A program made the translations under genes and the position numbers. Shown here piece by piece: positions 1 to 7,139 of a stretch of 64,000 nt of DNA. Numbering within the stretch: the stretch's first letter is position 1; the number at the start of each line of letters is the position of its first letter. Source of the DNA: Duganella dendranthematis (GTDB lineage Bacteria > Pseudomonadota > Gammaproteobacteria > Burkholderiales > Burkholderiaceae_D). The notes under the pieces are model-generated. The model saw only the letters and a list, made by a program, of their open reading frames with translations. It did no database searches and was not told the origin of the DNA. The stretch lies in NCBI RefSeq assembly GCF_012849375.1, contig NZ_CP051684.1, positions 558,001-622,000 on the forward strand, in the 5' to 3' direction.

Positions 1-185
1 CCATACGCGCCCGAGCCTTTGGCGTGCACCACGCGCTCAGGAATGCGCTCGCGGTTGAAGTGCTGCAGCTTCTCGATCAGGTGGAAGTCCTGCAGCAGCA
101 CAGGGCCGCGTGGGCCGGCAGTGACGGAGTTCTGGTTGTCGGCGACTGGAATGCCGGACGCGGTGGTGATAGGTGGCTGGCTCAT
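1..185 (-). CDS. katA: Catalase, N-terminal part (cut by window edge)
   Basis: Only the first 61 codons lie in the window; the gene continues off the left edge. The translation begins [20 protein letters not shown] and continues through [41 protein letters not shown] in outline, which is the hallmark amino-terminus of clade-3 monofunctional haem catalases (NSxTAGPRGP, then [15 protein letters not shown]). The family disproportionates hydrogen peroxide to water and oxygen in the cytoplasm or periplasm. The ATG at 185 is preceded by a GAGGAG Shine-Dalgarno. The catalytic His falls at or just beyond the edge, so activity cannot be judged. The symbol is a family-level assignment. Confidence 0.9.
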   Translation of the reverse strand, partial: MSQPPITTASGIPVADNQNSVTAGPRGPVLLQDFHLIEKLQHFNRERIPERVVHAKGSGAY

Positions 186-218
186 ACTATGGCTCCTCGT
201 TGTTGATAGCGTAGGGCT

Positions 219-276
219 ATTCTAACGAGGATAATCAATAAATAAAAACTATAAATATCTATAGCTTTGATAGCTT
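219..276 (-). promoter_or_regulatory. Possible catalase promoter with ATAG/CTAT repeats
   Basis: Reading toward the catalase gene, TTTATT (241-246) and TAGAAT (219-224) are spaced 16 bp and would start transcription about 27 nt before the ATG. Just upstream (248-274) is an A+T-rich stretch with several ATAG/CTAT tetramers, the element used by OxyR-type activators. The spacing is not a clean four-part OxyR box, so this is a candidate only. Confidence 0.3.
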
Positions 277-289
277 ATGGCAATGATTG

Positions 290-847
290 CTATACCTTAT
301 CGAAGCAACGCTCGACCAGTGTGCGGACATGCGCGCGCGACGGCAGGGTCGGACCAAACAGCGAGCGATAGATGATAGGCGCGACAACGCCATCCATCAC
401 CAGGTCCACCTCAGGCACCGCCTCCCGCCGGGCAATGCCACGGTCAAGGATTTGCTGGATTTGCCCGGCCACGTACACCGCGCACTGGCAGCTCGCTTCC
501 GCGCGATTGCTGGCCAGTACGTCGTGCATCATTGTCATGCCGACCGCCGACGTCATTTCATCGAGATACAGTTCCGCCCAGGCCTGCAGGTCGCCCAGCA
601 CGGTGCCGGTGTCGATCAGTGGCGCATCCGCGCGCAAGCTGCCGACGGCGACATCGGACAGCAGGTCCGCCAGCGTGCCCCAGCGCCGGTAGATGGTGGA
701 CGGCGTCACGCCGGCACGGTCGGCGATCATCGGCACCGTCAGGTCGGCGCGGTCGATTTCAGCGGACAGTTCTTGCACCGCCTGGTGTACCGCCGCCTGG
801 ACGCGGGCGCTGCGCCCTCCTGGGCGTGGAGATGTTTTTGAATTCAT
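290..847 (-). CDS. TetR/AcrR family transcriptional regulator
   Basis: 185-residue TetR-family repressor. The N-terminal helix-turn-helix is visible at about residues 20-65 (VQEL...ADRAGVTPSTIYRRWGTLADLL), with the family-typical AGVxxxTIYRRW recognition helix. The C-terminal part (about 70-185) is an all-helical ligand/dimerisation domain of the TetR_C type. It is divergent from the MFS pump at 933 with only 85 bp between start codons, and that gap holds two related palindromic sites. This is the classic layout of a repressor controlling a drug pump and itself. The ligand is not deducible. The start at 847 has a weak Shine-Dalgarno, but no better start exists. Confidence 0.85.
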   Translation of the reverse strand: MNSKTSPRPGGRSARVQAAVHQAVQELSAEIDRADLTVPMIADRAGVTPSTIYRRWGTLADLLSDVAVGSLRADAPLIDTGTVLGDLQAWAELYLDEMTSAVGMTMMHDVLASNRAEASCQCAVYVAGQIQQILDRGIARREAVPEVDLVMDGVVAPIIYRSLFGPTLPSRAHVRTLVERCFDKV

Positions 848-860
848 TTCGCGATTCTAA

Positions 861-918
861 TGCAAAGAATTCGCTTTAGTGGTTTAATCGCACAAAAGCA
901 AATTCTTTGCTTTTGTGC
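861..918. promoter_or_regulatory. Two TetR-type operators between regulator and MFS pump
   Basis: Positions 890-902 and 906-918 form a perfect 13-bp inverted repeat (arm GCACAAAAGCAAA) around a 3-bp centre. Its core read on the minus strand, GCAAAGAATTTGCTTT, recurs with one change on the plus strand at 862-877 (GCAAAGAATTCGCTTT). The centres are about 36 bp apart. Two copies of one motif in the 85-bp divergent gap point to the operators of the TetR regulator at 290-847. Confidence 0.7.
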
Positions 919-932
919 GGAAATGGACTTTT

Positions 933-2123
933 ATGAAAACGACTGGACAGCAACTCAGCTCCAAGACATCACTCTGGCTACTGGCCAGCATTATGGTGGG
1001 CTTCCTGGCCGCCTCCAGCGCGCCGTCGCCGCTGTACGCGATCTACCGGCAGGCCTGGGGCTTTTCCGCGCTTACCCTCACGGTGGTGTTCTCCGTCTAT
1101 GCCTTCGCGCTGCTGAGCGCACTGCTGGTATTTGGTTCGCTGTCGGACTTCCGCGGAAGGCGCGACATCATTCTGCTCGCCCTGGGGTTGGAGGTCGGCT
1201 CGCTGCTGCTGTTCCTGAACGCCGATTCGGTTGCCTCGCTGATCGCCGCCCGTGCGCTGCAAGGACTCGCCACCGGCATCGTCACCAGCGCCCTCAGCGC
1301 CGCGTTGATCGACATCGACCGAACGCACGGCGCATTGGTGAACAGCGTCGCGCCGATGATCGGCATGGGCATCGGCGCCTTGGGCACCAGCCTGCTGGTG
1401 CAGTTCGCGCCGGCGCCGACCAAGATCGTGTTCGAACTGCTGATCGTGGTGTTTATCGTGCAGGCGGCCGCCATGTGGTTCCTGCCGGAGACCGTGTCCC
1501 GCAGGCCGGGCGTCTGGCGCTCGCTGTGGCCGAGCATCGCGATTCCCCAGCAGGCCCGCGCCACCTTGTGGCAGGTCTTGCCAGTGAATACGGCGCTATG
1601 GGCGCTGGGCGGTTTCTCGCTGTCGCTGGGACCGAGCCTGGCGCGCATCGTCACCGCCAGCCAATCGCCGCTGGTAGGCGGCTTCGCCATCGCTGCGCTG
1701 GTACTCACCAGTGCGGCGGCGATTCTGGTGGTGCGCACGCATCCACCACGCGCGGTGCTGATCGGCGGGACGATCGCCCTGGCCACAGGCATGGTGGTGA
1801 CGCTGGCCGGCATCGCTAGCTACTCCGCCGCCGCATATTTTATCGGGACAGCGATCATGGGAGCGGGCTTCGGCGCCGGCTTTAACGGCTCGTTACGCAG
1901 TCTGGTGGGATTGGCGCGGCCGGAACAACGCGGCGACTTGATGGCGGGATTTTTCTCACTGAGCTATCTGGCGTTCAGTGTACCGGCGATTCTGGCGGGA
2001 CTGGCGGTAGGCTACTTCGGCCTGTATGCCACGGCGCTCGGCTTCCTGGCGGGAATCATGGCATTGGCGCTGATTGCGCTGGCGCTGATGACCAGAAAAA
2101 CGCCTGGCGTCCCCGCTCGATAA
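933..2123 (+). CDS. MFS transporter (drug efflux type)
   Basis: 396-residue inner-membrane protein with about 12 hydrophobic segments, the size of a typical major facilitator. The loop between helices 2 and 3 carries the MFS signature GSLSDFRGRRDIILL (close to GxLaDrxGrR), and helix 4 follows with RALQGLATGIVTSA. An in-frame GTG at 915 would add six residues, but the ATG at 933 (MKTTGQQLSS) fits the family better. Upstream operators and the divergent TetR gene suggest an inducible efflux pump; the substrate is unknown. The last codons lie inside a 15-bp inverted repeat that appears to be the terminator of the opposing cph operon. Confidence 0.85.
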   Translation: MKTTGQQLSSKTSLWLLASIMVGFLAASSAPSPLYAIYRQAWGFSALTLTVVFSVYAFALLSALLVFGSLSDFRGRRDIILLALGLEVGSLLLFLNADSVASLIAARALQGLATGIVTSALSAALIDIDRTHGALVNSVAPMIGMGIGALGTSLLVQFAPAPTKIVFELLIVVFIVQAAAMWFLPETVSRRPGVWRSLWPSIAIPQQARATLWQVLPVNTALWALGGFSLSLGPSLARIVTASQSPLVGGFAIAALVLTSAAAILVVRTHPPRAVLIGGTIALATGMVVTLAGIASYSAAAYFIGTAIMGAGFGAGFNGSLRSLVGLARPEQRGDLMAGFFSLSYLAFSVPAILAGLAVGYFGLYATALGFLAGIMALALIALALMTRKTPGVPAR

Positions 2124-2139
2124 ACGGGGACGCCAGGCG
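2096..2139 (-). terminator. Intrinsic terminator of cph operon, inside MFS 3' end
   Basis: Perfect 15-bp inverted repeat (2101-2115 with 2125-2139, 9-nt loop). On the minus strand it is followed by five T (plus-strand A run 2096-2100), giving a textbook terminator 11 bp past the cphA stop. The hairpin spans the last MFS codons and its TAA stop (2121-2123). On the plus strand no T-tract follows. Confidence 0.8.
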
Positions 2140-2149
2140 GGAGAGAAGA

Positions 2150-4720
2150 TCAGACTTCCTTGATGCGCTTGGCGATGTGGGCCAGCGCGTCCTCCACCTG
2201 GTCGATCAGGATCAGGCACAAGTCGCCGCCCTGCAGGCGCGCGAGCGCGGTGTCGATGGCTTTGAACTCGCCGTAGATTTCCTCGATGTGCGAGGTGCGC
2301 GGCGCGCCGGCCAGGCCGGAACGCAGCAGCGCCACCACTTCACCATCCACGCGGCCACGCTGGCAGGCGTCTTCGTACAGCAGCACGTCGTCAAACGCGC
2401 GGCCGAGGATTTCGGTCTGCTGCGTGATGTCCTGGTCGCGGCGGTCGCCGGCGCCCGAGATCACCACCACGCGGCGCTTGGCCGGCATGGTCTCCACGGC
2501 CTTTACCAGCGCCAGGATGGCGTCCGGATTGTGGCCGTAGTCGGCGATCAGGGTCGCGCCTTTGTAATCGAACACGTTGAAGCGGCCCGGCGCATTGTCG
2601 GAATCGTTGGCGAAGGTTTTCAGGCCGAGACGGATCGCGTCCCAGCTGATGCCCACGCCCCACGCCGCCGCCACCGACGCCATCACGTTCTCGACCTGGA
2701 AGCCGATCGCGCCGTTGCGGGTGATCGGCACGGCCGACAGCGGAATCCGGTTCTGCTCGCGGCCTTCCGCCGCCACAAGATGGCCGTCTTCCACGTACAC
2801 GGTGCGGCTGCCTTGCGCCAGGTGCGTGGCGATCACCGGGTGCGAACGGTCGGCGCCGAAGAAGATCACCTTGCCGCGGCAATTCTGCGCCATGCCGGCG
2901 ACGATAGGATCGACCGCGTTCAGCACAGCGAAGCCGCTGGCCGACACATTCTGCACGATCACGCGCTTGAGCACCGCCAGGTCTTCCACCGTGGTGATGT
3001 AGTTCAGGCCCAGGTGGTCGCCCATGCCGATATTGGTCACCACCGCCACCTGGCAGCGGTCGAAGGCCAGGCCTTCGCGCAGGATGCCGCCACGCGCGGT
3101 CTCGAACACCGCCGCGTCGACGTCTGGATGCAGCAGCACGTTACGCGCGCTGCGCGGACCGCTGCAATCGCCGCTGTCGGTCTGACGGCCTTCGATGTAG
3201 ACGCCGTCGGTGTTGGTCATGCCGGTGCGCAGACCGCTGGCGGTCAGCAGGTGCGCAATCAGGCGCACGGTGGTGGTCTTGCCGTTGGTGCCGGTCACCG
3301 CCACGACCGGAATGCGGCCGTTCTCGCCCGGCGCAAACATGGTGTTGACAATCGCCTCGCCCACCGCGCGGCCTTTGCCGAACGATGGCGCGATGTGCAT
3401 GCGCAGGCCAGGTGCGGCGTTGACTTCCACCACGCCGCCCCGTTGATTTTCAATCGGTTCCAGCACGTTATCACAGACCACGTCCACGCCGCACAGATCG
3501 AGGCCGATCATCTGCGCCGCTTCCACCGCGCGCGCCGCCACTTCCGGATGCACGTCGTCGGTAACGTCGGTGGCGGTGCCGCCGGTCGACAGGTTGGCGT
3601 TGTTGCGCAGGATGACGCGCTGGCCCTTGGCCGGCACCGAGTCCGCGTTCAGGTCTTGCAGCGCCAGGCGCGCAACCGCGATGTCGTCGAAGCGGATCTT
3701 GGTCAGCGAGGTCGAATGGCCCGAGCCGCGGCGCGGATCGGCGTTGACGATGTCGACCAGCTGACGCACGGTATGGGTGCCGTCGCCGATCACCAGCGGC
3801 GGATCGCGGCGCGCCGCAGCAATCAGCTTGTTGCCGATGACGAGCAGACGGTAATCGTGGCCCGGCAGGTAGCGTTCGACCATGACGTCGTCGCGGAATT
3901 CCTTGGCGGTGCGGAAGGCCTGCTCCAGGTGCGACTGGGTCATGATGTTGACCGTCACGCCCTTGCCCTGGTTTCCGTCCTTCGGCTTGACCACCACCGG
4001 CAGGCCGATTTCCTGCGCGGCTTTCCACGCGTCGGCTTCGTCTTCCACCGAACGACCGATCGGCACCGGCACGCCGGCCGCATGCAGCAGCTTCTTGGTC
4101 AGTTCCTTGTCCTGCGCGATGGTCTCGCCGATGGCGCCGGTAGTGTCCATTTCGGCAGCCTGGATGCGGCGCTGTTTCGAGCCCCAGCCAAACATCACCA
4201 TCGAGCCTTCGGTCAGGCGGCGGAACGGAATGTCGCGCGCCACGGCGGCGTTGACGATGGCGCCGGTGCTTGGGCCAAGGCGCACGTCTTCATCCAGGTC
4301 GCGCAGTTCCGTCAGCGCGGCTTCCAAATCGAAGGCGGTATCGGCCAGCACGGAGTTGATCAGCGCTTCGGCCATTTCCACGGCACGGCGGCCGACGGCT
4401 TCCTCGGTGTACTCCACCACGGTCTGGTAGATGCCCTCATCCAGCGTGGCGTGGGTGCGGCTGAAAGTGACCGGGCAGCCGGCTTGCGCCTGCAGGCTCA
4501 ATGTCGCCACTTCCAGCACGCCCGCCAGCGAGACGGCGTCCGAGGTGCCGGTGGGCTGCAGTGCGCCGACGGCCGGGAAGCGCGCGTGCAGGCGCTGCAC
4601 GAAGTTCGGCAGCGTCGCGATCGATTGTTCTTCCGGCGGGCACGAGATGATGACTTCCACCGCAGTGTGGTGGCTCCAAAGATTCGGGCCGCGAAGGGCG
4701 CGGGTGCGTATGACTTCCAT
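2150..4720 (-). CDS. cphA: Cyanophycin synthetase
   Basis: 856 residues, within the usual range for CphA. The enzyme builds multi-L-arginyl-poly-L-aspartate (cyanophycin) from Asp, Arg and ATP without a ribosome, forming cytoplasmic nitrogen-reserve granules. Visible modules: N-terminal domain (MEVIRTRALRGPNLWSHHTA), an ATP-grasp domain at about 215-470 (VVKPKDGNQGKGVTV, VERYLPGHDYRLLVIG, EVNAAPGLRMH), then a Mur-ligase-like domain whose P-loop VTGTNGKTTTVRL is intact near residue 480, and a full C-terminal Mur ligase domain (GRFNVFDYKGATLIADYGHNPDA). It follows cphA' after 27 bp on the same strand, so the two are probably cotranscribed and end at the hairpin at 2096-2139. Confidence 0.96.
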   Translation of the reverse strand: MEVIRTRALRGPNLWSHHTAVEVIISCPPEEQSIATLPNFVQRLHARFPAVGALQPTGTSDAVSLAGVLEVATLSLQAQAGCPVTFSRTHATLDEGIYQTVVEYTEEAVGRRAVEMAEALINSVLADTAFDLEAALTELRDLDEDVRLGPSTGAIVNAAVARDIPFRRLTEGSMVMFGWGSKQRRIQAAEMDTTGAIGETIAQDKELTKKLLHAAGVPVPIGRSVEDEADAWKAAQEIGLPVVVKPKDGNQGKGVTVNIMTQSHLEQAFRTAKEFRDDVMVERYLPGHDYRLLVIGNKLIAAARRDPPLVIGDGTHTVRQLVDIVNADPRRGSGHSTSLTKIRFDDIAVARLALQDLNADSVPAKGQRVILRNNANLSTGGTATDVTDDVHPEVAARAVEAAQMIGLDLCGVDVVCDNVLEPIENQRGGVVEVNAAPGLRMHIAPSFGKGRAVGEAIVNTMFAPGENGRIPVVAVTGTNGKTTTVRLIAHLLTASGLRTGMTNTDGVYIEGRQTDSGDCSGPRSARNVLLHPDVDAAVFETARGGILREGLAFDRCQVAVVTNIGMGDHLGLNYITTVEDLAVLKRVIVQNVSASGFAVLNAVDPIVAGMAQNCRGKVIFFGADRSHPVIATHLAQGSRTVYVEDGHLVAAEGREQNRIPLSAVPITRNGAIGFQVENVMASVAAAWGVGISWDAIRLGLKTFANDSDNAPGRFNVFDYKGATLIADYGHNPDAILALVKAVETMPAKRRVVVISGAGDRRDQDITQQTEILGRAFDDVLLYEDACQRGRVDGEVVALLRSGLAGAPRTSHIEEIYGEFKAIDTALARLQGGDLCLILIDQVEDALAHIAKRIKEV

Positions 4721-4747
4721 GCTCTTTTTTATTCTCTCAATGATGTA

Positions 4748-6922
4748 TCAGTGGTGGCCGCGTTTCGGCGACGCTTCCCAGGTGCGCAGGCCGGCGCCGA
4801 TCAGGTCGGGCGTCAGGCCCAGCGCCCAGCCGGCGGCAATCGCGGCCAGCACGGCTTCCGGCGGCACCAGCGGCGACAGCGGCAGGCTGCCCACTTCCTC
4901 GGTGCCGATCGCCATCACGATGCTGTCCCGGCTGCCGTTCTTGCGCTCGAATACCACACGCTTGCCGTCCTGGCGGTGCGCCACGATGGCGGGCAGATGC
5001 TCGTCGACGCCGTAGAAAATCACTTCGCCGTCGCACAGGCCGGCCATCTCCACTACTTGCGGATCAGCGGCGTTCAGCACCGCCACGCCGTCCGGCAGCA
5101 CCACGTCCACCTGGGTGCGCAGCACGTTATACAGCTTATCTTCGCTGTCGATGTGGAAGTCGTTCAGGTCGGCGAAGTCGCTGACGTCGGTCACCACGCC
5201 CACCGCGCATTTGTCGTAGGCCAGGCCTTCCGACAGGATCATGCGGGCGCTGTTTTCAAACACACCGGCTTCGACGTTTTTGTTCAACAGCAGGCGCTCG
5301 CCGGTTTCCCAGTCGCTGAAGCCGTCGCGCGGCAGCAGGCGGCCGTTGACGAACAAGCCGTCGGCGCAGGTCAGGCCGGTTTTCTTGCCGCTGATTTGCA
5401 GCAGCCAAGCGACCAGGCGCGCGGTCATGGTGGTGCCGTGCTTGCCGGTGATGCCGACGATCGGCATGCGGCCGGTGGCGTCGCCAAACAGGTGATCGAC
5501 AATCGCCTCGCCGACATTACGCGGTTCGCCTTCGGCCGGCTTCAGGTGGGCCAGCAAGCCAGGACTGGCGTTGACTTCGATGATGGCGCCGCCGGTTTCT
5601 TCCAGCGGACGGCTGATGTCCGAGGTCACCAGGTCGATGCCGGCGATGTCCAGGCCAACGATGCGCGCCGCCAGCGTGGCCATCGCCGCTACTTGCGGGT
5701 GCACCTTGTCGGTGACGTCAATGGCGACATTGCCGTTCGGCTGGATCAGCACCTTCTGGCCTTCGGCCGGCACCGAGTCGTGCGTCATGCCCTGGCGCTT
5801 CAGCTCCAGCACGATCTCGCCCGAGGTGTCCGGCGTGACCAGGCCCAGTGGGAATTCTTCGGTATCGCCGCGACGCGGATCGGTATTGATCTGCGTGTTG
5901 CACAGTTCCAGCACGCTGGCCTTGCCGTCGCCGGTGACCCACAGCGATTCGCCGGCGGCGGCGGCGACCATGCGCTTGCCCACCACCAGCAGGCGATGTT
6001 CTTCGCCGACGATGAAGCGCTCGACGATCACGCTGCTGCTGTCGCCTTCCACTGCGGCCAGCGCATAGGCGGCGGCGACATCGGCTTCGGTGCTCAGGTT
6101 GAGCGACACGCCACGGCCATGGTTGCCGTCATACGGTTTCAGGACCACCGGCAGGCCGATGTCCTGCGCGGCTTCCCAGGCTTCCTCGGCACTTTTGACC
6201 AACTGGCCTTCCGGCACCGGCACGCCGCACGAGGACACCAGCGTCTTGGTCAGGTCCTTGTCGCTGGCGATGCCTTCGGCGATGGCCGAGGTCTGTTCGG
6301 TTTCGGCCGTCCAGATGCGGCGCTGCGCGGCGCCATGGCCCAGCTGCACCAGGTTGCCGTCGGTCAGACGGATAAATGGAATCTTGCGCACGCCGGCGGC
6401 ATCGACGATGTTGCCGGTGCTCGGGCCCAAGCACAGGCTCTCGACCATATCCGTCAGCTGCGCCACGGTGGCAGCCAGGTCGTACGGACGGTCTTCGATC
6501 ATCGCCATCAACAGGTCACGGCCGGCGGCCAGCGCGGCGCGGCCGACTTCTTCCTGGCGGGTGCGGAAAGCCATTTTATACAGGCCGGTGTTTTCGCCGA
6601 TTTCGCGGGTCTTGCCGAAGCCGGTTTTCATGCCGGCCAGGTTTTGCAGCTCTAGCACAACGTGTTCCAGGATGTGGCCGGCATAGGTGCCGTCGCGCAG
6701 CCGCTCCAGGAAGCCGCCGTGTTCGCCCACGCCGCAGCGGTGGACGATCAGGCCCGGCAGGATCGCCGTCAGGCGCTCATACAAACCGGGCAACAAATTC
6801 GAGGGGAAGTTCTCCAACTCGCCAATGTCCAGCCACGCCTCGACGACTGGGCGATAGGTCCAGATGTTGGGTCCGCGCAAATAAGTGACGCGCTGAACTT
6901 CAATGTCTTTCTTCTTAGTCAT
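4748..6922 (-). CDS. Cyanophycin synthetase-like protein CphA' (short paralogue)
   Basis: 724-residue paralogue of the downstream cphA with the same N-terminal domain (LRGPNIWTYRPVVEAWLDIG) and ATP-grasp domain (VVLKPYDGNHGRGVSLNL, VNASPGLLAHL). It differs in two ways. The Mur-ligase P-loop reads ITGKHGTTMTARL, so the GKT lysine of the cphA copy (TGTNGKTTT) is replaced by Thr. The protein also stops about 130 residues earlier, without the C-terminal Mur ligase domain. Tandem cphA/cphA' pairs occur in several Betaproteobacteria, and in cyanobacterial CphA2 a truncated paralogue with a dead Mur site polymerises beta-Asp-Arg dipeptides. By analogy this protein may have only its ATP-grasp site active; that is inference. 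Confidence 0.9.
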   Translation of the reverse strand: MTKKKDIEVQRVTYLRGPNIWTYRPVVEAWLDIGELENFPSNLLPGLYERLTAILPGLIVHRCGVGEHGGFLERLRDGTYAGHILEHVVLELQNLAGMKTGFGKTREIGENTGLYKMAFRTRQEEVGRAALAAGRDLLMAMIEDRPYDLAATVAQLTDMVESLCLGPSTGNIVDAAGVRKIPFIRLTDGNLVQLGHGAAQRRIWTAETEQTSAIAEGIASDKDLTKTLVSSCGVPVPEGQLVKSAEEAWEAAQDIGLPVVLKPYDGNHGRGVSLNLSTEADVAAAYALAAVEGDSSSVIVERFIVGEEHRLLVVGKRMVAAAAGESLWVTGDGKASVLELCNTQINTDPRRGDTEEFPLGLVTPDTSGEIVLELKRQGMTHDSVPAEGQKVLIQPNGNVAIDVTDKVHPQVAAMATLAARIVGLDIAGIDLVTSDISRPLEETGGAIIEVNASPGLLAHLKPAEGEPRNVGEAIVDHLFGDATGRMPIVGITGKHGTTMTARLVAWLLQISGKKTGLTCADGLFVNGRLLPRDGFSDWETGERLLLNKNVEAGVFENSARMILSEGLAYDKCAVGVVTDVSDFADLNDFHIDSEDKLYNVLRTQVDVVLPDGVAVLNAADPQVVEMAGLCDGEVIFYGVDEHLPAIVAHRQDGKRVVFERKNGSRDSIVMAIGTEEVGSLPLSPLVPPEAVLAAIAAGWALGLTPDLIGAGLRTWEASPKRGHH

Positions 6923-7056
6923 GTATTGATTCTTATAACTTTGTTATCGGCTGAGCCAGCCCGCGCCGTATTGTAAACCCTGTACCCTTGCCATGCTGCT
7001 GTGCGGTATACTTGCCGTCAAGTTTGACGCCGCCGCAACCATCTGATTTTATTGTT

Positions 7057-7085
7057 TTCTGTCAAATGTTTAATCACTGACAGAA
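7057..7085. promoter_or_regulatory. Inverted repeat between cphA' and the ABC gene
   Basis: Arms TTCTGTCA (7057-7064) and TGACAGAA (7078-7085) are perfect 8-bp complements separated by 13 bp. They lie in the 217-bp divergent gap, 55 bp before the ABC-protein ATG. The size and spacing suit a dimeric regulator that could coordinate both cyanophycin transcription units. I do not recognise the motif. Confidence 0.4.
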
Positions 7086-7139
7086 TACCGTAAATAATCC
7101 GTTACAACAGCCCTTTTCCCCTCAGGAGTACGCCACACG

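Noticed and set aside
206..220. OxyR half-box ATAG-N7-CTAT near the catalase start
   Set aside because: It lies only about 20 bp before the ATG, too close to act as an activator site; the more distal repeats are noted instead.
2177..6655. 1492-codon open frame on the plus strand opposite the cph genes
   Set aside because: It is an antisense shadow of two high-GC genes: His/Arg/Ala-rich composition, no family motif, and both minus-strand frames are clear cyanophycin synthetases.
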